A stretch of 64,000 bases of DNA, taken from assembly GCA_902603475.1 (NCBI GenBank), contig CACKUZ010000001.1, positions 18,726 to 82,725 on the forward strand. The letters run 5' to 3'. A program made the position numbers and the translations under genes. The stretch's first letter is position 1. Every line of letters begins with the position of its first letter. Below are positions 22,996-34,222 of this stretch, piece by piece. The notes below the pieces were generated by a model. It was not told the DNA's origin. It worked only from the letters and a program-made list of their open reading frames with translations, and did not search any database. Origin of the DNA: an uncultured Pelagibacteraceae bacterium (GTDB taxonomy: Bacteria; Pseudomonadota; Alphaproteobacteria; Pelagibacterales; Pelagibacteraceae).

Positions 22996-23502
22996 TTCTT
23001 CTGAGAAGGATCTTCTTACAAAAAGATTAATTTCATTAATCTCTTTATGGTGGATAATCACATCTGTATGGTTTAACAGAGTTTGGGTAACTGAATTTTT
23101 AGTTTTTTTGAAATTGTTAAAATTAAATGGCGATCCAGACGAAAGAAGATCAAAAGTTTTATTTCCTTTAATATTAATACAAATCCATTGATTTGAAACA
23201 TCAACGACTGAACCAAAATTGAATTTTGAAATTTCATTAAAAAGATTATTGAATAATTGTCGATCTTCACCAACAAAATATACTAACCATTCGTCTGTAC
23301 TTAGCCACAGCGTATTATATTGTTGATTTGATGAACTTGTATTCGGCTCAATAGGTAAAATTATAGATAAGATTTTTCCTATTTTGGTAAAAAATTCTTT
23401 CTTTTTTCCTCTTAAATTTATTTTTACAATTGGTTCAGATAAGGAAATTTCGAGACCTTCAAATGAACTTTTTTCAAATTTAGGATATTCTTGATTAAGC
23501 AT
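22957..23502 (-). CDS. soxG: Sarcosine oxidase gamma subunit
   Basis: TLWLSTDEWLVYF, VVDVSNQWICINIKG; end of soxBDA operon. Confidence 0.88.
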   Translation of the reverse strand: MLNQEYPKFEKSSFEGLEISLSEPIVKINLRGKKKEFFTKIGKILSIILPIEPNTSSSNQQYNTLWLSTDEWLVYFVGEDRQLFNNLFNEISKFNFGSVVDVSNQWICINIKGNKTFDLLSSGSPFNFNNFKKTKNSVTQTLLNHTDVIIHHKEINEINLFVRRSFSEELWLWIKDSSRFI

Positions 23503-26497
23503 TAATCCTCTTATTTTCTTTATCTAGAAAAACTGTGTCAGACACTATTACATTTATGCTTTTATTTTCCATTGGTACAATAAGTTTTTGGCCATGCATT
23601 TTTTTTCCACTTTTAACTACAGCAAGTGCAATTGATTTATTTAAATTTGGGCTAAAGTAACTCGATGTTACATGTCCAATCATTTCTATTGGTTTTTTGT
23701 TCATATCAGAAACAATCTGGGCTCCTTCTTCTAAAACTTCATTTGGATCATCTGTGAGTAATCCTACAAGTTGTTTTCTATCTTCTCTTATAGTATCGCT
23801 TCTATAAAGAGATCTTTTTCCAATAAAATCGTATTTTTTCTTGCTAACTATCCAGTCCATTTGAAGGTCGATTGGTGTCATGGTACCATCTGTATCTTGA
23901 CCAACAATAATAAAACCCTTTTCAGCTCTTAATAAATGCATTGTTTCTGTTCCGTAAGGAGTAATTTTAAATTCTTTTCCTACCTCAATGCATTTCTCCC
24001 ATAACGATTTTCCGTATTTTGACTCTATATTAATTTCATAACTAAGTTCACCAGTAAAACTTATTCTCATTATTCTACAATTAATCTCATCAATTTTAGC
24101 ATTTTGGTAAGACATATGTGGAAAAGCCTCATCACTAAAATCTTTATCAGGAAATATTTTGGTTAATATTTTTTTAGAGTTTGGACCACATATACTTACT
24201 GTCGAGTAGTGGTCAGTGACTGAAGTTAAATAAACATCTAACTCAGGCCACTCTGTTTGTAAATAATCTTCAAGTTTTGAAAGAACATTCGCTGCTCCAC
24301 CTGTTGTTGTGGTCATTAAGTAATGATTTTCACCTAATCTTGTCGTAACACCATCATCATAAACCATGCCATCTTCATTTAACATCAATCCATATCTGCA
24401 TTTTCCAATTCCTAATTTTGACCATGCATTTGTGTAAACTCTATTTAAAAATTCAGATGCGTCAGTTCCTTGAATATCTATTTTTCCAAGTGTAGAAGCA
24501 TCTAAAATTCCGGCACTATCTCTAGCTGCCTTACTTTCTCTTTGAACAGCATCATGAAGACCTTCGTTATTAATAGGGTAGTACCAAGGCCTTTTCCATT
24601 GTCCAACATTTTCGAATTTAGCATTATTTTCACTATGCCATTCATGAATTGACGTTTTTCTTATAATATCAAAAAATTTACCTACACTTCTTCCAACTAT
24701 TGACCCAAAAGTTAATGGTGTAAACGGTGGTCTAAATGTTGTTGTTCCTAATGTACCCATTTTAACACCAGCAGTATCTGCAATAATCCCCAATGCATGC
24801 ATGTTGGATAGTTTACCCTGATCAGTTGCCATACCAGTTGTTGTGTAACGTTTTACATGTTCAATAGATTTAAAACCTTCTCTAAGTGCAAGCTTTATAT
24901 CTTTTGCAGTAGAGTCATTTTGAAAATCAATAAAAGATTTGCATTTACCCTCTGATATATAATTTGGTAGTAGCCATATATTTCTTTTATCTAATTCTTT
25001 TGAGTTTAGCACAGAAGTGTTGTCAAATTCAGTTTCGCTGACCTTCAAAAAATTCTTCACCTTTTTATTTGTATTATTAATTATTTCTTCAAGTTCAAAG
25101 TCACCATTACATGAACCAACATTAATATGATTTTCGTCGATTTCAGTTGGTATAAAAGTTTGATCATTTTCTCTAAAATCTAATTTTCCACCAGATTGAG
25201 TATGCATGTGAACCATTGGTGTCCAACCTCCACTTACTGCTAAGCAATCACAGTTCATTCTATTTTTATCTCCAACAATATTTGATCCATCTTCTGATAA
25301 ATTCATTATCTCAATAGAATTTATTTTTCTATGACCAAAAGTGTTAACTATTGTTGAGTTCCAATAGATTTTAATTCCAAGTTTTTCAGCATTTTTAACA
25401 ATTTTGGAATTAGATTTTTTTCTTATATCTATTATTTCGACAGATATTCCTTTTTCTCTCATTGAAACAGCTGTTTCGTAAGCACTATCATTATTAGTAA
25501 ATATCACATTATTAAATCCACAAGATACACCATAAAAATCTAAATATTTTTTTACAGAGTTAGCAAGCATTATTCCTGGTCTATCGTTATTATTAAATAT
25601 AAGGGGTCTTTCAATAGCACCTGTTGCTACTATTACTTTATGAGCTCTAATTTTCCATAATCTCTGTCTGATGTCACCATTTCTTTTGTCCAATGGTAGG
25701 TGGTCTGAAATATTTTGTTTTGCTAAGAGGTAATTATAACTATGATAAGCTGCTAAGCTTGTTCTAGTTTTGATTGTTAAATTATCTAATTTTTTAAGTT
25801 CTTCTATCTCCTCATCTATCCATTCACCAGAATATTTAGCATTAATTTTATAATTTTCATTCTTTTGAAATATTGTTGATCCTCCAAGAATATTTTTATC
25901 TTCAATCAATATTGTTTTTAAATTGTTTTTAGCAGCAATTTTTGATGCTATAATTCCAGAAATACCACCACCTATAATTAATACATCACAATGAACATGT
26001 TTATGGTCATACAATTCAGGATCGGGTTTTGTTGGTGATTTCCCTAGTCCCGCAGACATTCTTATTAATGGCTCATAAATTTTTTTCCAGAAACTTTTAG
26101 GCCACATAAAAGTCTTATAATAAAAACCTGCAGGTATAAATGGAGATATAAAATTGTTAATTCCTCCTATATCAAAATTAACACTGGGCCAACAATTTTG
26201 ACTTGAGGCTTTTAAACCTTCATACAATTCAATCTCTGTGGCTCTAACATTAGGTTCTGTTAAATCTGTATCTTCGTTTATTTGACATATCGCATTAGGT
26301 TCTTCGGATCCACTAGACATTATCCCTCTTGGTCGGTGATATTTAAAGCTTCTACCAACTAAATGTACTCCATTTGAAAGCAGGGCAGATGCCAAAGTAT
26401 CACCGTCAAAACCGTGATAAGATTTTCCATCAAAATGGAATGAAACTGTTTTAGTTTGATCTACATGTTTTGTCTTATTTACTCTGTATTTCATCAT
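23495..26497 (-). CDS. soxA: Sarcosine oxidase alpha subunit
   Basis: 1000 aa; NAD/FAD domain DVLIIGGGISGIIASKIA plus C-terminal GcvT-like domain. Confidence 0.95.
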   Translation of the reverse strand: MMKYRVNKTKHVDQTKTVSFHFDGKSYHGFDGDTLASALLSNGVHLVGRSFKYHRPRGIMSSGSEEPNAICQINEDTDLTEPNVRATEIELYEGLKASSQNCWPSVNFDIGGINNFISPFIPAGFYYKTFMWPKSFWKKIYEPLIRMSAGLGKSPTKPDPELYDHKHVHCDVLIIGGGISGIIASKIAAKNNLKTILIEDKNILGGSTIFQKNENYKINAKYSGEWIDEEIEELKKLDNLTIKTRTSLAAYHSYNYLLAKQNISDHLPLDKRNGDIRQRLWKIRAHKVIVATGAIERPLIFNNNDRPGIMLANSVKKYLDFYGVSCGFNNVIFTNNDSAYETAVSMREKGISVEIIDIRKKSNSKIVKNAEKLGIKIYWNSTIVNTFGHRKINSIEIMNLSEDGSNIVGDKNRMNCDCLAVSGGWTPMVHMHTQSGGKLDFRENDQTFIPTEIDENHINVGSCNGDFELEEIINNTNKKVKNFLKVSETEFDNTSVLNSKELDKRNIWLLPNYISEGKCKSFIDFQNDSTAKDIKLALREGFKSIEHVKRYTTTGMATDQGKLSNMHALGIIADTAGVKMGTLGTTTFRPPFTPLTFGSIVGRSVGKFFDIIRKTSIHEWHSENNAKFENVGQWKRPWYYPINNEGLHDAVQRESKAARDSAGILDASTLGKIDIQGTDASEFLNRVYTNAWSKLGIGKCRYGLMLNEDGMVYDDGVTTRLGENHYLMTTTTGGAANVLSKLEDYLQTEWPELDVYLTSVTDHYSTVSICGPNSKKILTKIFPDKDFSDEAFPHMSYQNAKIDEINCRIMRISFTGELSYEINIESKYGKSLWEKCIEVGKEFKITPYGTETMHLLRAEKGFIIVGQDTDGTMTPIDLQMDWIVSKKKYDFIGKRSLYRSDTIREDRKQLVGLLTDDPNEVLEEGAQIVSDMNKKPIEMIGHVTSSYFSPNLNKSIALAVVKSGKKMHGQKLIVPMENKSINVIVSDTVFLDKENKRINA

Positions 26498-26773
26498 TTA
26501 TTCTATCGGTGGTTTTTCGCCCATTTTATAAACCGCATGTATTTTGTCATTTGATGTGTCTCTAACCATATTAAACCATTTCCTACATCCATGAGCATGG
26601 TTCCATCTTTCGAACTGAATTCCTTTAATATTCTTTCTCATAAATAGATATTCTGCCCATTGATCATCACTTAGCTCAGTTGGTTGTTTGGGTCTAACTA
26701 TGTGAGCTTCACCTCCGCATGAAAATTCACTTTGGTCTCTTTCACCACAATATGGACAATTTATTAAAAACAT
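26498..26773 (-). CDS. soxD: Sarcosine oxidase delta subunit
   Basis: INCPYCGERDQSEFSCGGEAHIVRP; HAHGCRKWFNMVRDT. Confidence 0.95.
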   Translation of the reverse strand: MFLINCPYCGERDQSEFSCGGEAHIVRPKQPTELSDDQWAEYLFMRKNIKGIQFERWNHAHGCRKWFNMVRDTSNDKIHAVYKMGEKPPIE

Positions 26774-28026
26774 TAGTGTGCCACAGCGGCTGCACCATGT
26801 TCGTCAACTAGATCTCCACTTACAAATCTGTTTAGATTAAATGCTGCATTTAATTCATGTGGTTCATTATTAGCAATAGTGTGTGCAAATAAATCACCAG
26901 ATCCAGGTGTTGCTTTAAAACCTCCTGTGCCCCAACCACAGTTAAAATAGAGTCCTTTTATATTTGTTTTACTAATTATTGGACTTGCATCAGGACATAT
27001 ATCAACAATTCCACCCCATTGTCTCAACATTTTCATTCGGCTAAAAATAGGGTACAGCTCCAATATTGCTTTTAATGTTCCTTCAACAACATCGTGACTA
27101 CCTCTTTGAGTATAAGAAACATAAGCGTCCGTTCCAGCGCCAATTACTAGTTCACCTTTATCAGACTGACTAACATATGCATGTACAGCGTTGGACATTA
27201 CTACAGTATCAATTATTGGTTTGACTGGTTCTGAAACTAATGCCTGTAAAGGTTTGCTTTCCAGTGGCAATCTTAATCCTGCCATGTTAGCAATTACACT
27301 CGAGTGTCCTGCTGCAACAACACCAATTTTTTTTGTTTTAATAAATCCTTTTGATGTTTCAACACCTTCAACTTGATCTCCATTTCTTTTTATACCTTTA
27401 ACTTCACAATTTTGTATTATATCAACTCCCATTTCATCTGCACCTCTTGCATAACCCCATGCAACAGCATCATGTCTAGCAGTTCCCGCTCTTCTTTGTA
27501 ATGTTCCACCAAGAACAGGGTATCTTATATCTGGAGAAGTATTTATTATTGGACAAAATTCTTTTACTTGATTTGTACTTAACCACACTGCATCAATACC
27601 ATTAAGTCTGTTTGCGTGTGTTCTTCTTTTTAAATCTCTTACATCTTGAAGGTTATGAGCTAAATTCATAACTCCTCTTTGACTGAACATAACATTGTAA
27701 TTTAATTCTTGAGATAAATTTTCCCAAATTTTTAATGCATGGTCGTATAATCCAGCACTTGCATCCCACAAATAATTTGATCTAATAATTGTAGTATTTC
27801 TTCCTGTATTACCTCCACCAATCCAGCCTTTTTCTAACACAGCAATATTTCTCATGTTATGCTTTTTAGCTAGGTAGTAAGCTGTTGCTAAACCGTGGCC
27901 ACCACCACCAATTATAATAGCTTCATATTCTCTTTTTGGCTCAGGATCTCCCCAAGCTTGCTTCCAGTTTTCATGCTGCGAAAAAGCATTTTTAATTAGT
28001 GAGAATATCGAATATTTGTTTTTCAT
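26773..28026 (-). CDS. soxB: Sarcosine oxidase beta subunit
   Basis: DAO-family FAD motif [36 protein letters not shown]. Confidence 0.95.
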   Translation of the reverse strand: MKNKYSIFSLIKNAFSQHENWKQAWGDPEPKREYEAIIIGGGGHGLATAYYLAKKHNMRNIAVLEKGWIGGGNTGRNTTIIRSNYLWDASAGLYDHALKIWENLSQELNYNVMFSQRGVMNLAHNLQDVRDLKRRTHANRLNGIDAVWLSTNQVKEFCPIINTSPDIRYPVLGGTLQRRAGTARHDAVAWGYARGADEMGVDIIQNCEVKGIKRNGDQVEGVETSKGFIKTKKIGVVAAGHSSVIANMAGLRLPLESKPLQALVSEPVKPIIDTVVMSNAVHAYVSQSDKGELVIGAGTDAYVSYTQRGSHDVVEGTLKAILELYPIFSRMKMLRQWGGIVDICPDASPIISKTNIKGLYFNCGWGTGGFKATPGSGDLFAHTIANNEPHELNAAFNLNRFVSGDLVDEHGAAAVAH

Positions 28027-28090
28027 AATTGCCAGAAATTACTTGATTAATATTGAATATTCAATGATTTCAAGTTACACATCTACGTAC

Positions 28091-28185
28091 GGAAGGATGG
28101 GTGAGCTGGTTGAAACCAGCGGTTTGCTAAACCGCCGTACGCTTGAAAAGGTGTACCGAGGGTTCGAATCCCTCTCCTTCCGCCA
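28091..28185 (+). tRNA. tRNA-Ser(GCT)
   Basis: Acceptor GGAAGGA/TCCTTCC + G + encoded CCA; anticodon stem-loop CGGTTTGCTAAACCG (GCT); long variable arm; T-loop GGGTTCGAATCCC. Confidence 0.95.
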
Positions 28186-28402
28186 TTTAAATAATCGCCA
28201 GTATCAACAATGATTTTCCAGAGTTTACGCTAGTTTTCCTTGTTCATAACCACTTAAACTTTGTTTTATTTCGAATGTCTATAGTCTGGACACTAGTTTG
28301 TTACATAAATTGATGAGTCTTTATGCGAATTATTTTTACTTCAATTTCAATTATCCGCTTAACTAGTGCGAGATAGTGTGAAGTAGTGTGTCCCGCTAGA
28401 AC

Positions 28403-30589
28403 TTAATATAGTGGCTTATTTTTAAAAAAATCGCTGAGATAAATTGGTTTTTGAGACAATATGTACCTATAAACATTATAATTTTCTAAAACTCTTTGAA
28501 CGTAATTTCTGGTTTCTTTGAATTTTATTAGCTCAACCCAATCCACATAATCTATTTGTTTTTTTTGGGGATCCTTGTTTAATTTCTTCCAGTACTTAAC
28601 TCTTTTCGGTCCTGCATTATATGCAGCTGTAGCAAAAGGGTAGGAACCTTTATAATTACTAATTAATCCAGCTATATAATGAGATCCTAAATTTATATTA
28701 TATTCAGGGTCGGTTGTTAATTTTGATTTAGAGTAACCAAGTTTAGCTTGTTTTGAAACTGTTTTAGCAGTGTATGGCATAAGCTGCATTAATCCTTGAG
28801 CACCAACTCTGCTTCTAGCAGAAGTATCAAATTCACTTTCCTGTCTTATAATAGATAATATTAAAGCTGGATCAGGAATTTTCCTGCCGCCAACAAATTT
28901 TGGCACACTCATGATTGGGTAATTAAATTGGTTATGAAATCTTTTTTTGTATGAAGCTATTTTAGAAACTTGTATTGCAAAATCAAACCGTGAAATATCG
29001 GACGCCAGTTTCGCAGCCAAAACCTCGCTTCCCTTTTCTATATTATCATTAGCTAAATGTCTTAATATATGTTTGGTATATTTATCTTTATTTAAGTAAT
29101 CAAGTAGATCCACAATTGCGACAAGTTTTTTTAAATAAAATTCTTGCTCATATTTATCATCAACAAACATTAATTTATCTAGTTCAAATTTTTCTTGCGG
29201 TTTAACTTTCATATGTGAAAGTTGACCATAATAAGTCGTTAAATAATTTGATCCTTCAAAATACCATTTGTAAGAATTTTCTTTATCACCAATTTTTTCA
29301 TAAGTTCTTCCTAACCAGTAAGCACCTCTTGAAAGACTTATTGGGTAGTTAACACTGTAATAAAAATTTTTAAAATGGTTTTCTGCCAGCTCAGGTTTTT
29401 TCAAAAAACTCAATGCTATCCAGCCGCTCATCCATTCGGCCTCAGCATATTCAGGGCCTTCTGACATTGCATGTTTTGAAACTACTTTATAAGCAGTATT
29501 ATATTTTTTTTTATATAATAAAGATCTTCCAATTATTGATCTTTCTTTCCACCATTTATCTGGTCTAACTAAATATTTCTTTGTATTTTGAATATCATTT
29601 AATATTTCTAATGAACTATCTACACGACCTTTTTTCCGTCTCCATTTTAATCTGTCATATTTTAGGCCAGGATCCTTTTTTAATTTTTTTGGTACTTTTT
29701 TTATTGCCTCATCAACACCGTAGCCTCTACTTATTAAAATTTGTCTAGCTGTATAAAGTAATTGATAATCTTTTGGTAAATATTTAATAATTCTTTTAAG
29801 GTCCCAGTGTTTACCTTCCCACGCATAATAATCTGCTCGTTTGATATAATCTGAAGTATCTAAAATGTTTTTAAATTTTTTTCTAAAATATTTTAGACTA
29901 TTTTTATTTAAGTCAGCATTTACAAAACCTTCTTTGATGAGTTTAATACCTTCCCCCGATTTACCAATTTTTAACAAACTTTCACCTAACATCATTTTTC
30001 CATATCCACTTAATGGCTCGTTACTTTGAAACCAATTAATGATTTCTGTAGAAGAATGGTTTTGTAAATTTATTTTGTGTTCAGCAAGATATTTAATTCT
30101 ATTAAATCTTGGATAATCATTAACTCTTTCGATAAACCTTTTATATTCAGAAAAAGTTGCTTTATTTCCTGAAGTAAGTAGATGTCTCCATTCAATGAAA
30201 TCATATATGGATTGAGCTCTAGCTTTTTTTGCTGTATTTTTTGCATCTTTCCAATTAGATTTTTCCATAAATCTAATTGCTTGTTTTGCATATTCAAAAT
30301 CTCTCTCGCTATAGTATTTTGTTTTCTTTGCAGTTCTTAATAACTGTTTTTTAACAATAAGTGGTTTTTTTGGAGGTAATAAAATTCCAAATATCTCTTT
30401 AGGTAAATCTTTATCATCTCTTAAACTTTGTTTTTCATTAAATGTTCCAGGTTTAAAGGGAGGTACAACTATCTGACTTTTAAACTCAGGTTTTTTCTTA
30501 GGTATTATTATTTCATTTGAATATGATGATTGAAAAAAGCTTAAAAAAAATATAGTTGTTAGTAGTATTTTAGATTTTCTAAAAATCAT
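28403..30589 (-). CDS. slt: Soluble lytic murein transglycosylase (Slt70-like)
   Basis: N-terminal signal peptide; SLT motif IIRQESEFDTSARSRVGAQGLMQLMPYTAK; AAYNAGPKRV. Confidence 0.93.
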   Translation of the reverse strand: MIFRKSKILLTTIFFLSFFQSSYSNEIIIPKKKPEFKSQIVVPPFKPGTFNEKQSLRDDKDLPKEIFGILLPPKKPLIVKKQLLRTAKKTKYYSERDFEYAKQAIRFMEKSNWKDAKNTAKKARAQSIYDFIEWRHLLTSGNKATFSEYKRFIERVNDYPRFNRIKYLAEHKINLQNHSSTEIINWFQSNEPLSGYGKMMLGESLLKIGKSGEGIKLIKEGFVNADLNKNSLKYFRKKFKNILDTSDYIKRADYYAWEGKHWDLKRIIKYLPKDYQLLYTARQILISRGYGVDEAIKKVPKKLKKDPGLKYDRLKWRRKKGRVDSSLEILNDIQNTKKYLVRPDKWWKERSIIGRSLLYKKKYNTAYKVVSKHAMSEGPEYAEAEWMSGWIALSFLKKPELAENHFKNFYYSVNYPISLSRGAYWLGRTYEKIGDKENSYKWYFEGSNYLTTYYGQLSHMKVKPQEKFELDKLMFVDDKYEQEFYLKKLVAIVDLLDYLNKDKYTKHILRHLANDNIEKGSEVLAAKLASDISRFDFAIQVSKIASYKKRFHNQFNYPIMSVPKFVGGRKIPDPALILSIIRQESEFDTSARSRVGAQGLMQLMPYTAKTVSKQAKLGYSKSKLTTDPEYNINLGSHYIAGLISNYKGSYPFATAAYNAGPKRVKYWKKLNKDPQKKQIDYVDWVELIKFKETRNYVQRVLENYNVYRYILSQKPIYLSDFFKNKPLY

Positions 30590-30616
30590 TTTTAATAACT
30601 TATGATATAAATATTT

Positions 30617-31504
30617 ATGTTTAAAGGTTCAAATGTAGCTTTAGTAACACCATTTAAAGGCAATAGTCTGGATGAGGAAACTTATATAAAGATTATTAAT
30701 TTTCATTTAGAAAATGGAACTAATGGACTTGTGCCAGCAGGTACAACAGGTGAGTCCCCAACCCTTTCTCATAAAGAACATGAAAAAGTTATAGAACTAT
30801 GCATACAAGAAGCTAAAGGAAAAATTCCAGTGATTGCAGGTACTGGCTCAAATTCAACGACAGAAGCCATATCACTCACAGAGCACGCTGAAAAGGCTGG
30901 GGCAGATGGAGCTTTGATAGTGACACCTTATTATAACAAACCTACTCAGGAAGGCTTATATCAACATTACAAGGCTATAAATGACAAATGTGGCATACCA
31001 ATCATAATTTATAATATTCCTGGTAGATCAGTTATTGATATGACTGTCGATACTATGGCAAGGTTATTTGAACTGAAAAATATAGTTGGAGTAAAAGATG
31101 CAACTGGTGATTTGAATAGAGTAGATGAGACTTTCAACAAAATTGGCACCGAATTTATCCAATTAACAGGTGAGGACGGTCTTGCTTACGAATATAATAA
31201 AAGAGGTGGCGTAGGGTGCATTTCAGTTACAGCCAACATAGCTCCTAAAATGTGCTCTGATATGCAAAAATTTTCAAAATCCCAGGATAAAAATGAGCAA
31301 AAAAAAGCTGAAGAGATAGATAAAAAACTTCAACCTGTTCATAAATCTTTATTTATTGAGAGCAACCCGTCACCAGTTAAATATGCAGCTAAATTGATCG
31401 GTCTCTGTGATGATAATGTGAGATTACCTTTGGTAACAGTTTTAGATGAAACAAAAGCTGAGGTAAAAAAAGCTCTTATATCTGCTAAATTAATAAATGA
31501 ATAA
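30617..31504 (+). CDS. dapA: 4-hydroxy-tetrahydrodipicolinate synthase
   Basis: [40 protein letters not shown]. Confidence 0.97.
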   Translation: MFKGSNVALVTPFKGNSLDEETYIKIINFHLENGTNGLVPAGTTGESPTLSHKEHEKVIELCIQEAKGKIPVIAGTGSNSTTEAISLTEHAEKAGADGALIVTPYYNKPTQEGLYQHYKAINDKCGIPIIIYNIPGRSVIDMTVDTMARLFELKNIVGVKDATGDLNRVDETFNKIGTEFIQLTGEDGLAYEYNKRGGVGCISVTANIAPKMCSDMQKFSKSQDKNEQKKAEEIDKKLQPVHKSLFIESNPSPVKYAAKLIGLCDDNVRLPLVTVLDETKAEVKKALISAKLINE

Positions 31505-31967
31505 AAAAACCAATTCTGGTTTAAAAATTATAACAATCAATAGAAAAGCATCCTTTAATTATTTTTTTAAAGAGATATTTGAGGCAGGTATTGTTTTAAA
31601 AGGCTCTGAAATAAAATCAGTAAGATCAGGTAAAATTAATATATCAGATTCTTATGCTGTTGATAAAGATGGAGAAATTTTTTTAATTAATTCTCACATA
31701 CCTATTTATAAACAAGCTAGTTATTCAAACCATAACCCTTACTCTGAAAGAAAACTTTTATTAAATAAGAGAGAAATTAATAAAATTATTGGTAGAATAC
31801 ATGAAGATGGTTTAACTATTGTGCCAACAAAAATGTATTTTAAAAAAGGTAAGGCAAAATTAGAGATTGCAGTAGCCAAAGGTAAAAAACAATATGATAA
31901 AAGACTGACAAAAAAAACAAGAGATTGGAACCGTGAAAAAGCAAGGTATATTAGAAAATCAAGTTAA
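31497..31967 (+). CDS. smpB: SsrA-binding protein
   Basis: [37 protein letters not shown]-like C-terminus. Confidence 0.95.
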   Translation: MNKKTNSGLKIITINRKASFNYFFKEIFEAGIVLKGSEIKSVRSGKINISDSYAVDKDGEIFLINSHIPIYKQASYSNHNPYSERKLLLNKREINKIIGRIHEDGLTIVPTKMYFKKGKAKLEIAVAKGKKQYDKRLTKKTRDWNREKARYIRKSS

Positions 31968-32463
31968 TTTAGTATATCTAGCTTTGGGATCTAATTTAGG
32001 AGATAAGATAAATAATCTAAATAAAAGTATAGATTTAATCAAAAAAGAGGGAATTTTAATAAAGAAAAGATCAAAATTTTACAGCACAAAATCTTGGCCA
32101 AATAAAAATTTTCCAAACTTTATTAATTCTATCATATTGGTTAAGACAAAATTAAATATAGCTGAATTATTTATAAAAATTAAAAAAATCGAAAAAAAAT
32201 TAGGTCGAACTAAGTCAAAAAGAAATCATCCAAGAGTGTGCGATATTGACATAATTGATTATAATGGTGAAATAATCCATAAAAAACATGGAAATTATAA
32301 ACTTAATATTCCTCATAAAAGAATGCATAACAGAAATTTTGTTTTGTTTCCTTTATATGAATTAGATAAAAATTGGGTTCACCCTAAACTTAATAAAAAT
32401 ATAGTCATTTTATTGTCAAATTTAACCTCAGATCAGTTATTGGGTATTAAAATTGCCCAATAA
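31933..32463 (+). CDS. folK: HPPK, folate biosynthesis (FolK); start uncertain
   Basis: [42 protein letters not shown]. Confidence 0.92.
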   Translation: MKKQGILENQVNLVYLALGSNLGDKINNLNKSIDLIKKEGILIKKRSKFYSTKSWPNKNFPNFINSIILVKTKLNIAELFIKIKKIEKKLGRTKSKRNHPRVCDIDIIDYNGEIIHKKHGNYKLNIPHKRMHNRNFVLFPLYELDKNWVHPKLNKNIVILLSNLTSDQLLGIKIAQ

Positions 32464-32479
32464 AATGATATAAACAATA

Positions 32480-34222
32480 ATGCTTAAATCTGAAGAATTG
32501 ATTAATAAGGTAAAAAATTATAACAAATTTCTTAACCCAGAAACTTTGTCAAAAGCCTATGATTTTGCTTTAAAGGCCCATGAAAAACAAAAAAGAGATG
32601 AGGGCTCACCTTATATTATTCACCCAATAGCAGTTGCAAATATTCTGACTGAGTTAAAGCTAGACAGTGCAACTATAGCCACTGGTTTGCTTCATGACAC
32701 AATAGAAGATACTTACGCAACTTATAACACAATAGAAGCAGAATTTGGAAAAGAGGTTGCAGATTTAGTTGATGGTGTTACAAAAATTTCTGAGTTTGAA
32801 AATCAGGCTATATCAAACTCTAAAGCAGAAAATTTTAGAAAATTAATACTAGCGACATCAAAAGACATCCGGGTTTTACTGGTGAAACTTGCAGATAGAC
32901 TACACAACATGCGCACAATCAAAGTTGTTGATAAAGAAAAGCAAATTAGAAAAGCAAAAGAAACTATGGAAATCTATGCTCCACTTGCAGATAGGATGGG
33001 GATGCATCGTATAAGAGATGAATTAGAAGACCTTTCTTTTGAGGTTCTAAATGAAGATGCAAGAAAATTGATAAAAGATAGATTGGACAAAATCAAAGAA
33101 AATAATCTTATTAACTTTAATAATATTTCTGATGAGTTTTTTGAAATACTTAAAATTAAAAATATAGAGCCAAAAATAGTTGGAAGAGAGAAAACTCCCT
33201 TTTCAATTTGGAGAAAAATCCAAAAAAAAAGAACTTCTCTTGAACAAATAACAGACATAATTGGTTTTAGGATTATTTTAGATAATATTGATGATTGCTA
33301 TAAAGCTTTAGGAATTTTTCATAGTAAATGGAATTGTATTCCAGGTAAATTTAAAGATTATATTTCATCTCCTAAAATCAATAAATATCAATCATTGCAC
33401 ACAGCTATTATTGGACCAAATAAAAGACCAATTGAAATACAATTAAGAACAAAGCAAATGCATGAGTTTGCAGAAAGAGGTATTGCTTCTCACTGGAGAT
33501 ATAAATCATCAGAAAAATTTAATTCCTTGACTTGGAAAGAGTATGATTGGTTAGCAGATTTAGTGGAAATTATTGATAAAAACGAAAATCCAGACGACTC
33601 ATATGAATATACAAAACTCCAGATGTTTCAAGAAAACGCTTTTTGTTTCACACCAAAGGGTTCAATTATAAAACTACCTAAAAATGCTACACCAATAGAT
33701 TTTGCTTATGCTGTACATACTCAAATCGGAGATGCCGCTGTTGGTTGCGAAATAAATGGGAATGGCAGTGCTTTGCAATCCATATTAAGAAACGGAGATG
33801 TAGTTAAGATTATTACCTCCAAAAAAGCTTCTCCTTCATTACATTGGTTAACCAGTACCAAAACAGGAAAAGCTCGTGCTGCAATTAGACGTTATTGGCA
33901 ATACCGTGAAAATAGCAAACCTATCAAGGAAAAAAGATATAACACTACACTTTGGATTTCTCTTCCAGACGAACCAGGCAAAATGGGTGATGTAACAACT
34001 ATGATTGGAGAAAACTTTGTTAATATTTCAAGTGTTGAAATGGTAGAAAAACTCAATGGAAGGATTAATTTTAAATTTAATTTAATTATTCATGATCTTA
34101 AGAACTTTACAAAATTGATAAGTGAACTAAAACAAAAAGAATATAAATTTAAAATTATTAGACATAAAAATAAAAAATATGCTTTCTTTAAAAAACTCTT
34201 TAGCAGTTTTAAGAAAAACTAA
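32480..34222 (+). CDS. RelA/SpoT-family (p)ppGpp hydrolase/synthetase, short form
   Basis: HD motif LLHDTIEDT, synthetase region KDYISSPKINKYQSLHT, TGS and ACT domains; 580 aa. Confidence 0.93.
   Translation: MLKSEELINKVKNYNKFLNPETLSKAYDFALKAHEKQKRDEGSPYIIHPIAVANILTELKLDSATIATGLLHDTIEDTYATYNTIEAEFGKEVADLVDGVTKISEFENQAISNSKAENFRKLILATSKDIRVLLVKLADRLHNMRTIKVVDKEKQIRKAKETMEIYAPLADRMGMHRIRDELEDLSFEVLNEDARKLIKDRLDKIKENNLINFNNISDEFFEILKIKNIEPKIVGREKTPFSIWRKIQKKRTSLEQITDIIGFRIILDNIDDCYKALGIFHSKWNCIPGKFKDYISSPKINKYQSLHTAIIGPNKRPIEIQLRTKQMHEFAERGIASHWRYKSSEKFNSLTWKEYDWLADLVEIIDKNENPDDSYEYTKLQMFQENAFCFTPKGSIIKLPKNATPIDFAYAVHTQIGDAAVGCEINGNGSALQSILRNGDVVKIITSKKASPSLHWLTSTKTGKARAAIRRYWQYRENSKPIKEKRYNTTLWISLPDEPGKMGDVTTMIGENFVNISSVEMVEKLNGRINFKFNLIIHDLKNFTKLISELKQKEYKFKIIRHKNKKYAFFKKLFSSFKKN

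Noticed and set aside
28016-28213. 65-aa plus ORF covering the tRNA-Ser gene
   Set aside because: It overlaps a well-formed tRNA and the start of soxB. Spurious.
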